Part shown: positions 41,843 to 47,378 of the stretch, one piece after another
Layout of the letters: each line of letters begins with the position of its first letter
How positions within the stretch are numbered: position 1 is the first letter of the stretch
Source: Chitinophagaceae bacterium
GTDB taxonomy: Bacteria; Bacteroidota; Bacteroidia; Chitinophagales; Chitinophagaceae
Length of the DNA: 47,378 bases
Assembly (NCBI GenBank): GCA_004322015.1
Contig: SCQT01000142.1
Span: 1-47,378, forward strand
Reading direction: 5' to 3'
Program-made: the position numbers and the translations under genes
The notes under the pieces: model-generated
Told to the model about the DNA's origin: nothing
Databases searched by the model: none
What the model saw: only the letters and a program-made list of their open reading frames with translations

Positions 41843-42568
41843 GTGTTAAATACGCTGTCATTAGAGAATCTTTTATTCCTCGACATTGAAACCGTACCTG
41901 CCGTAAAGGACCTCGGAACACTCTCTGATCACATGCAGAGGCTTTGGTTTGAGAAATTTGCAAAAATTGAGCCAGATTCAAAAGATCCTTCCTTTGGCTA
42001 TAGCAATAAAGCCGGTATTTACGCTGAATTCGGCAAAATTGTTTGTATATCAGCAGGTTATTTCTATAGCGCCGGTGAACAAAAAAAATTCAGGATCAAA
42101 TCTTTTTTTGAAGAGGATGAAGCAGACTTACTCAAAAGCTTTTTAGACAGCACCGTCCAATTTGCAAAGAAAATCCCCGGCTTTACCTTCTGCGGACATA
42201 ATATCAAAGAATTTGATATTCCTTATATATGCAGACGAACCATGATCAACGGGCTGGATTTACCCGAACCGTTCCAACTGTATGGCAAAAAACCATGGGA
42301 AGTCAGTATGGTGGATACCTTGCATCTCTGGCGGTTTGGCGACCATAAAAATTATACCTCATTGGATCTGATGGCTACCGTACTGAACATCCCTACACCC
42401 AAAGATGATATAAACGGCAGTAAGGTAGCGGAAGTATATTGGGGAGAGCATGATCTCCCACGGATTGCCGCTTATTGTCAAAAAGACGTACTGACCGTAG
42501 CCCGGCTCCTGCTCCGGTTTAAGCAAATACCATTATTAACGGAAGAAAATGTAGAAATTGTGTCATGA
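41843..42568 (+). CDS. Predicted 3'-5' exonuclease, PolB-exonuclease-like
   Basis: The protein has the DnaQ-like exonuclease motifs: Exo I LDIETVPA, Exo II CGHNIKEFDIPYI near residue 125, and Exo III near 210 with YCQKDVLTVARLLL. It belongs to the group related to the exonuclease domain of DNA polymerase B (COG3298-type). The GTG at 41843 (MLNTLSLENLL) was preferred by homology over the longer frame from GTG 41801; the choice is uncertain. It overlaps holA by ATGA, so it is translated with a polymerase III subunit, which suggests a role in DNA replication or repair. Confidence 0.83.
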   Translation: MLNTLSLENLLFLDIETVPAVKDLGTLSDHMQRLWFEKFAKIEPDSKDPSFGYSNKAGIYAEFGKIVCISAGYFYSAGEQKKFRIKSFFEEDEADLLKSFLDSTVQFAKKIPGFTFCGHNIKEFDIPYICRRTMINGLDLPEPFQLYGKKPWEVSMVDTLHLWRFGDHKNYTSLDLMATVLNIPTPKDDINGSKVAEVYWGEHDLPRIAAYCQKDVLTVARLLLRFKQIPLLTEENVEIVS

Positions 42569-43563
42569 CTTTCGAGGCATTAGAAAAAGAATTGAAATCC
42601 GAAAAGATCAGGCCTGTTTATTTATTGGAAGGCGAAGAGGATTTTTTTATTGACCGGATCAGTAATTTTCTTGAAAATGATTTACTGACCGAAACAGAAA
42701 AAGAATTTAATCTGACTATTTTCTACGGCAGAGATGCAGACTGGGCTAATGTGCTGAATGCCTGTCGCCGCTATCCGGTGTTCGCTGAGAGACAGGTAGT
42801 GATGATAAAAGAGGCACAGCACATGAAGTCCCTGGAAAAATTAGAAAGCTATCTCGAAAACCCATTGGTAAGCACTGCATTGGTACTTGTGTACAGGCAG
42901 GGAAAATTGGACGGACGCACAGCCTTTAAAAAGCTGATTGATAAAAAAGGCGTATCCCTGACTACAAAGAAATTATATGATGATAAGATACCCGGATGGA
43001 TCAAGGCTTACGCCGAAGCTTCGGGTCATGATATATCACCAAAAGCAGCCATACTGCTGGCAGACCATATTGGTAATGACCTGGCAAGGATATCCAATGA
43101 AATTGACAAGCTGCTGCTGAACATTCATTCGGGAAAAAAGATAGATGAGGACGATATTGAAAAATATGTAGGTATCAGCAAAGAGTATAATGTCTTTGAA
43201 TTTCAGAAAGCAGTCGGTAACAGAGATTTTTCAAAGGCTGTCCGCATTTTAAATTATTTCAGTGCTAATCCTAAAGCGGCGCCTTCTCCTGTGGTTTTTA
43301 CAGTACTCTACGCATTTTTTTCTAAAGTGCATGCAATCACCTGCTCTCTTTCTTCGTCAGACAAAGATATGGCTACGAAACTGGGCATTAATCCTTACTT
43401 TTTCTCCGATTATATGAGAGCTGCAAAAGCCTACCAAAGAATCGGTGCGGAGCGGGCTTTGTTGCTATTATACGAATATAATCTGCGGAGCATCGGCATC
43501 AATGATGCCGGAACGCCGGGATCAGAGTTGTTAAAGGAAATGACGATGAAAATCATGAGTTGA
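42565..43563 (+). CDS. holA: DNA polymerase III subunit delta
   Basis: The 332-residue protein is the delta subunit of the clamp loader, which opens the beta clamp. N-terminal features are PVYLLEGEEDFFIDRI near residue 18 and RRYPVFAERQVVMIKEA near 68. The central region includes LADHIGNDLARISNEIDKLLLN near 167 and ISKEYNVFEFQKAVGNRD near 205, the typical delta motif. Length is normal. It is coupled to the exonuclease gene before it and converges with ribF. Confidence 0.93.
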   Translation: MTFEALEKELKSEKIRPVYLLEGEEDFFIDRISNFLENDLLTETEKEFNLTIFYGRDADWANVLNACRRYPVFAERQVVMIKEAQHMKSLEKLESYLENPLVSTALVLVYRQGKLDGRTAFKKLIDKKGVSLTTKKLYDDKIPGWIKAYAEASGHDISPKAAILLADHIGNDLARISNEIDKLLLNIHSGKKIDEDDIEKYVGISKEYNVFEFQKAVGNRDFSKAVRILNYFSANPKAAPSPVVFTVLYAFFSKVHAITCSLSSSDKDMATKLGINPYFFSDYMRAAKAYQRIGAERALLLLYEYNLRSIGINDAGTPGSELLKEMTMKIMS

Positions 43564-43645
43564 GGTTGGAGTGTTCAATGGCTTGATGGATAATAGTTTA
43601 ATAGTCTGATTACTTTAAGGATCTCTCACCATCCGAAACTTAGGA

Positions 43646-44611
43646 TCACGATTGACATCGTAATCTCTCCTTTATTTCTCTCACGTCTTCAGATATCGCT
43701 CTCTGCAATTCCCTGGGGGTATCAAATTTTTTATCCGGGCGAATAAAATCATAAAAAGAAAGCTGGATTTCTTTTCCATAAATATTCTCATCAAAATCAA
43801 AGATATTGACTTCAATGCGTAAATCTTTCCCTCCGAAAGTGGGTAATTTGCCAATATTTGCAGCACCGTTGAATGTCTTCACAAAATATTTATCCTTCAA
43901 TGATACAGGTGAAGGAACAGTAACTTTCGAGGCATACACACCTTCTGCGGGAATTAATTTATTTCTGTCATGCAGCCGAATATTTGCCGTGGGAAAGCCC
44001 AACTCCCTTCCACGCTGATCGCCATGAATCACTTCCCCGGAAACAAAATAAGGATAACCTAATAATTCGTTGGCAAGCTTAACCTCACCTGTTTCTATAT
44101 GTTTTCTGATCTTCGTGGAACTTACTGTGATATCATGCAGGATCTGAGGCGGAATCTCCATTACATGAAAATCATATTTCCCCTCCATATCACGCAGCAG
44201 ACAGATGTCTCCTTCTCTGTTATGCCCGAAACGATGGTCATATCCGGTAATAATGATGTGCGGGTGAAATTTTCTGACTAAAAAGTCTGAAATATACGCT
44301 GTAGCGGAGATTTCAGAAAAGGGACGTGTAAAAGGAACTATCACTAAATGATCTATCTGTTGTTCTTTTAAAAGATATATCTTTTCCTCTAGGGTAGTGA
44401 GTGTTTTAGGCGCTTTGCTTTCGGGGGATAATATTTGCCTGGGATGCGGTTCAAAAGTAATGATGACGCTTTCTCCCCCGCACCTGGCGGATTCTTCCTT
44501 CAACTGATGAAAGATCTGCCGGTGCCCGTAATGTACCCCGTCAAATGCCCCAATCGTGATAACCGCCCTTTCGAAGAAAGGCAATTCCTGAATATTACGG
44601 TGAACTAACAT
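43646..44611 (-). CDS. ribF: Bifunctional riboflavin kinase/FAD synthetase
   Basis: The start was set at ATG 44611 (MLVHRNIQELPFFERAVITIGAFDGVHYGHRQI), which gives 321 residues, the family norm; the longer frame begins in an unrelated leader. The FAD synthetase domain (1 to about 180) has GAFDGVHYGHR, TFEPHPRQ, ITGYDHRFGHNREGD and SSTKIRK. The riboflavin kinase domain (about 185-315) has GEVIHGDQRGRELGFPTANI and IEVNIFDFDENIYGKEI. It turns riboflavin into FMN and then FAD. It diverges from the DUF3822 gene. Confidence 0.95.
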   Translation of the reverse strand: MLVHRNIQELPFFERAVITIGAFDGVHYGHRQIFHQLKEESARCGGESVIITFEPHPRQILSPESKAPKTLTTLEEKIYLLKEQQIDHLVIVPFTRPFSEISATAYISDFLVRKFHPHIIITGYDHRFGHNREGDICLLRDMEGKYDFHVMEIPPQILHDITVSSTKIRKHIETGEVKLANELLGYPYFVSGEVIHGDQRGRELGFPTANIRLHDRNKLIPAEGVYASKVTVPSPVSLKDKYFVKTFNGAANIGKLPTFGGKDLRIEVNIFDFDENIYGKEIQLSFYDFIRPDKKFDTPRELQRAISEDVREIKERLRCQS

Positions 44612-44707
44612 GCCTGTAAGATTAAGACGTAAAATTAATTTTTTACTTCTTAAATAACCTGAAAGCCTTAAAAAATAGTAACATTGCATTTCAGGAAATT
44701 AATTCTT

Positions 44708-45580
44708 ATGACGGCATCTTATATAGCGGAACCGGCTTTTTTAGCAGAAGATCCTCACAAGCTGGCAAAAACAGATTTAACCAAATGCACTTTACTGATG
44801 AATGTCGGACCTGCTCTGTTGATGTTTGCCGTTTATGAGCCTCAGAATAAATACCTGATCACACTGAAAGGCTATTTTTTCGATATCCACGATCAGGAAG
44901 GATCATTATTGGAGACTCTGGAACAATGTTTCGACCAGAACAGGATCCTCTACACCGCTTTTCAGGATATCAAAATATCGTTTGATAATCATGAGTTCAC
45001 CCTTATACCGGATGAACTATATGATCCCTCTCTGAAAAAAGAATACCTCACCTTTCTACATCCCGAATCCGCCGGCCAGTCTTTTCAGACAGACCGGATC
45101 GAATTTTTGAATGCTGTAAATGTATATGCAGTGGATAAAAACACAGCAGGTTACTTACGTAAAGAGTTTGGCAGCGCTAAGTTCTATCATGCTGAAACGG
45201 CATTTTTATCCTCTGTAATGCAGGAAGCAGATAACGCTGCTACCCGCTTGTACGTGAGGGTACAACAGGGCCACATTACCATCACGGTAATCGTGGAAGG
45301 CAAGCTGAAGTTGGTGCAGCCTTATCCGATCTATCATGGAATGGATGTATATTATTTCGTTTTGAATACAGTCAAAAGCCTGCATCTGAATGACCGTCAT
45401 GTAGAAGTCTTTTTATCCGGACAAATCAATGAAGAGTCATCAGTTTACAAAGAATTAATCTATGGAATACCTTCCGTATCCTGGTTAAAACGTCCTAAAA
45501 ATATCACCTACAGCAGGGATTTCAATAAATACCCCGATCAATATTTTTATATCCTGGCTTCATTGGCGCAATGCGAATAA
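44708..45580 (+). CDS. DUF3822 family protein
   Basis: The start was set at ATG 44708 (MTASYIAEPAFL), 290 residues; a frame from 44684 adds eight residues without support. The sequence and the setting (immediately before rsmD and coaD, overlapping rsmD by 10 bases) match the DUF3822 family of Bacteroidota, which resembles an actin-like ATPase fold of unknown use. Recognisable stretches include MNVGPALLMFAVYEPQNKYL near residue 32 and ARLYVRVQQGHITITVIVEGK-type beta strands near 185. No catalytic motif is evident. Confidence 0.82.
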   Translation: MTASYIAEPAFLAEDPHKLAKTDLTKCTLLMNVGPALLMFAVYEPQNKYLITLKGYFFDIHDQEGSLLETLEQCFDQNRILYTAFQDIKISFDNHEFTLIPDELYDPSLKKEYLTFLHPESAGQSFQTDRIEFLNAVNVYAVDKNTAGYLRKEFGSAKFYHAETAFLSSVMQEADNAATRLYVRVQQGHITITVIVEGKLKLVQPYPIYHGMDVYYFVLNTVKSLHLNDRHVEVFLSGQINEESSVYKELIYGIPSVSWLKRPKNITYSRDFNKYPDQYFYILASLAQCE

Positions 45581-46119
45581 TCAGTGGAAAATATGGAGGC
45601 AGAAAGATTTCGCCACCGGCACAAATGCCGAATACACGACCCACGACTGACCGTGCGAAGGAAGGTTTGTTTAATATCCTCCAAAATTCATTTCCTATTG
45701 AAGGTAGTAACACTCTGGACCTGTTTGGCGGCACAGGGGCTATCAGCTATGAACTGGCTTCGAGAGGAGCTGTAAACCAGGTTTTAATCGAAAAAGATCC
45801 CAAACAGGCGGCATTTATTGCCAATACCATAAAGCAAATTGGCATTGCAAGCCTGAAAGTGATTCAGACGGATGTTCAAAAATATATACAACACAGCTTT
45901 GAGCAGTTTGACTTCATTTTTGCAGGTCCCCCCTACAAATTGCCATGGATTGATGAAATTCCCGACATGGTGTTTCAGCACAAATTATTAAAAGAAGGCG
46001 GATGGTTCGTGCTGGAGCATACCGGAGAGCACCATTTTGACAGGCATCCCAGGTTTTCTCAAAAAAGGCATTACGGTGATACAATATTTTCTATCTTTAT
46101 CTTTTCTCCGGTAAACTGA
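45571..46119 (+). CDS. rsmD: 16S rRNA guanine-N2 methyltransferase RsmD family
   Basis: The 182-residue protein has the RsmD marks: RIISGKYGGRKI at the start, NTRPTTDRAKEGLFNIL near residue 23, SAM motif I LDLFGGTGAISYELASRG near 48 and VLIEKDPKQAAFI near 70. RsmD methylates G966 of 16S rRNA. The catalytic motif IV is usually (N/D)PP(Y/F); here it reads FAGPPYKL near residue 116, with Gly (GGT) where Asp (GAT) would stand. That single change may reduce activity. It overlaps DUF3822 by 10 bases and precedes coaD by 2 bases. Confidence 0.88.
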   Translation: MRIISGKYGGRKISPPAQMPNTRPTTDRAKEGLFNILQNSFPIEGSNTLDLFGGTGAISYELASRGAVNQVLIEKDPKQAAFIANTIKQIGIASLKVIQTDVQKYIQHSFEQFDFIFAGPPYKLPWIDEIPDMVFQHKLLKEGGWFVLEHTGEHHFDRHPRFSQKRHYGDTIFSIFIFSPVN

Positions 46120-46121
46120 TT

Positions 46122-46595
46122 ATGAAACAAAAAATTTGCTTATTTCCGGGAACTTTTGACCCGTTGACCTTGGGTCATGTGGACATTATTGACCGTGCAG
46201 CCTCCTTGTTCGACAAGCTGATCATCGGTATAGGTGCCAATTCTGCCAAACAACCCATGTTCTCCATTGAGCAAAGGATACGTTGGTGCAAAGAGGTATA
46301 TAAGCATCAGCCTGATATTTCCGTGGCATATTATGAGGGGCTGACAGTGGATTTTTGCAAAAAGATTAATGCAAAATATATTCTCAGAGGCATCCGCTTT
46401 GTCAGCGATTTTGAATATGAAAAGTCCATTGCCGCCATGAATAAAAAACTTTATCCCGAGGTAGAAACTATTTTTTTAACTTCGTCTTCCGAATTTTCAA
46501 ACGTAGCATCTACCTTAGTAAGAGACATAATAAAAAACGGCGGAGATGCATTACAGTTTTTACCAAAAGCCATTTTAAAAGATTTTAAAAAATAG
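46122..46595 (+). CDS. coaD: Phosphopantetheine adenylyltransferase
   Basis: The 157-residue protein starts with FPGTFDPLTLGHVDIIDRA, the nucleotidyltransferase motif with the T/HxGH signature. ILRGIRFVSDFEYEKSIAAMN follows near residue 87 and SNVASTLVRDIIKNGGD near 125, where relatives have ISSTLVREI. CoaD makes dephospho-CoA from 4'-phosphopantetheine and ATP. It is the last gene of the DUF3822-rsmD-coaD unit. Confidence 0.96.
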   Translation: MKQKICLFPGTFDPLTLGHVDIIDRAASLFDKLIIGIGANSAKQPMFSIEQRIRWCKEVYKHQPDISVAYYEGLTVDFCKKINAKYILRGIRFVSDFEYEKSIAAMNKKLYPEVETIFLTSSSEFSNVASTLVRDIIKNGGDALQFLPKAILKDFKK

Positions 46596-46618
46596 CATAA
46601 CCTTACAATCCAATCCTT

Positions 46619-47086
46619 ATGCATACGATATGGCATAATCTCGATGTAAGCCTGGATGAATTAAATGAAAAGGCTGCCGGCACGATGGCGGGTGTCCTTG
46701 GTATCGAATTCACTGAAATAGGGAGCGACCACCTCCGCGCCACCATGCCGGTGGACGAACGAACTATTCAGCCCTATGGCATCCTGCATGGCGGCGCTTC
46801 GGCGGCATTGGCAGAGACGCTTGGCAGCGTGGCATCTATGATGGTGATTGACACAGACAATAAGGTGGGTGTAGGTATTGCGATCAATGCCAATCATATC
46901 AAATCGGTTCACAAAGGTTTCGTTCATGGCATCGCCACCCCGCTGCATATCGGTTCTACTACCCATGTATGGGACATTAAAATATACGACGACGATCACC
47001 ACCTGATATGTGTCAGCCGGCTGACGGTGGCCATTTTGGAAAAAAAACGAAATGAAACAGGAAAAGTCAGGAATGAGAGATCATGA
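46619..47086 (+). CDS. Hotdog-fold thioesterase, PaaI/MenI-like
   Basis: The 155-residue protein is a hotdog thioesterase: GVLGIEFTEIGSDHLRATMPV near residue 22, then the active-site helix IQPYGILHGGASAALAETLGSVAS near 47-70 with the catalytic Glu in ALAETLGS, and VGVGIAINANHIKSV near 80. It hydrolyses acyl-CoA, perhaps 1,4-dihydroxy-2-naphthoyl-CoA of menaquinone synthesis (MenI/YdiI group), but the substrate cannot be settled by eye. It follows coaD by 23 bases. Its 3' end overlaps the convergent fragment at 47067 by 20 bases. Confidence 0.88.
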   Translation: MHTIWHNLDVSLDELNEKAAGTMAGVLGIEFTEIGSDHLRATMPVDERTIQPYGILHGGASAALAETLGSVASMMVIDTDNKVGVGIAINANHIKSVHKGFVHGIATPLHIGSTTHVWDIKIYDDDHHLICVSRLTVAILEKKRNETGKVRNERS

Positions 47087-47300
47087 ATATAGCCTGATCA
47101 TTGTCTGCGATCTGCTGTAAAAATTTGACGAAAGTCTCATAGCTCGAAGGAGGATAATCTCCGCTATATAAACGAAAGCTGCGAACGTAAACAAGTGTTT
47201 GCCCCTCTGCCTTAATTTGAGTTTTATATTCTCCAAACATATTCCCGACAATCACATCCTTCAATAGTTCGGTATAAAAATTAAGCAGCCATGGAGCCAA
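47067..47300 (-). pseudogene. Possible C-terminal remnant of a DUF3857/transglutaminase protein
   Basis: A frame of 77 residues ends EYKTQIKAEGQTLVYVRSFR, then a GDYPPSSYETFVKFLQQIADND segment. The pattern (aromatic-Arg, then Gly-x-Tyr-Pro-Pro, then a helix with FVKFLQQIADNDQA) matches, from memory, the tail of Bacteroidota DUF3857 proteins, which run to over 600 residues. Upstream a TAA stop lies in frame two codons before the first possible start, and the other frames also stop, so no body of such a protein is attached. The likely reading is a decayed leftover; a short real gene with a TTG start is possible. Confidence 0.4.
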
Positions 47301-47378
47301 TGTTTAAGCATTTAGCATATAGCTTTCTTATTTTATTACAATTCAGCTCTATGCCTAAGTTTGAAAAAATAGTTTCGG

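Noticed and set aside
44658-44695. CCTGAAA/TTTCAGG inverted repeat between ribF and DUF3822
   Set aside because: Only seven pairs with a 24-base gap; this is expected by chance in a region of this size.
1-47378. CRISPR arrays, phage genes, insertion sequences, rRNA, riboswitches
   Set aside because: No regularly spaced direct repeats, transposase, integrase, capsid or terminase motifs, rRNA or known riboswitch cores were seen on either strand.

Overview
The window is a 47.4-kb piece of a Bacteroidota chromosome, most likely from the Chitinophagaceae or a close relative. The evidence is: several promoters of the Bacteroidota type (TTTG, about 19-20 bases, TAnnTTTG); families typical of the phylum (DUF3822 upstream of rsmD and coaD, a YaiO-type outer-membrane barrel, BshC, an AURKAIP1/COX24-like mini-protein upstream of RNase G); weak Shine-Dalgarno sequences; and moderate GC. 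No phage, insertion sequence, integron or CRISPR array is visible. Most of the window is dense core genome with short operons on both strands.

Layout. 1-4.7 kb: era (cut by the window edge), a GlcD-type FAD oxidase, queD, an initiator tRNA with its own promoter and terminator, der, and a small lipoprotein. 4.7-12.1 kb, minus strand: hybrid sensor kinase, TPR plus YaiO-like barrel, stand-alone receiver, membrane-anchored HEAT-repeat protein and processive family 2 glycosyltransferase. I read this as a phosphorelay-controlled exopolysaccharide synthesis and secretion locus. 12.3-21.2 kb: a C-terminal processing protease, a MurK-like kinase and murQ (peptidoglycan amino-sugar recycling), an unknown protein, yraN, smc and hsp20. 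21.2-30.2 kb is the most accessory part: a nested palindrome, an SGNH lipoprotein whose motif blocks appear circularly permuted, a condensation-fold acyltransferase-like protein, a GT4 fused to an alpha-toroid-like domain, a second GT4, a GH130-family enzyme and bshC.

30.3-37.6 kb: an acidic protein, a GlxA-type regulator, holB, a sulfur block (cystathionine gamma-synthase/lyase, metallo-beta-lactamase plus rhodanese, ArsR regulator), tsaB, and a 3-hydroxyacyl-CoA dehydrogenase-like protein without an obvious NAD site. 37.6-47.4 kb: ridA family, TPR protein, the AURKAIP1-like mini-protein, rng with a hairpin in its leader, a coiled-coil membrane protein, a PolB-like exonuclease, holA, ribF, DUF3822-rsmD-coaD, a hotdog thioesterase and the tail of what may be a decayed DUF3857 protein.

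The strongest candidates for undescribed biology are the sensor kinase/YaiO/receiver/HEAT/GT2 locus, the permuted SGNH lipoprotein, and the GT4-toroid, GT4 and GH130 glycan cluster. Smaller oddities are an RsmD with GPPY in place of the usual (N/D)PPY, a cysteine-free ArsR beside a persulfide dioxygenase-like gene, and the rng leader. All functional statements rest on reading motifs by eye; no database search was run.
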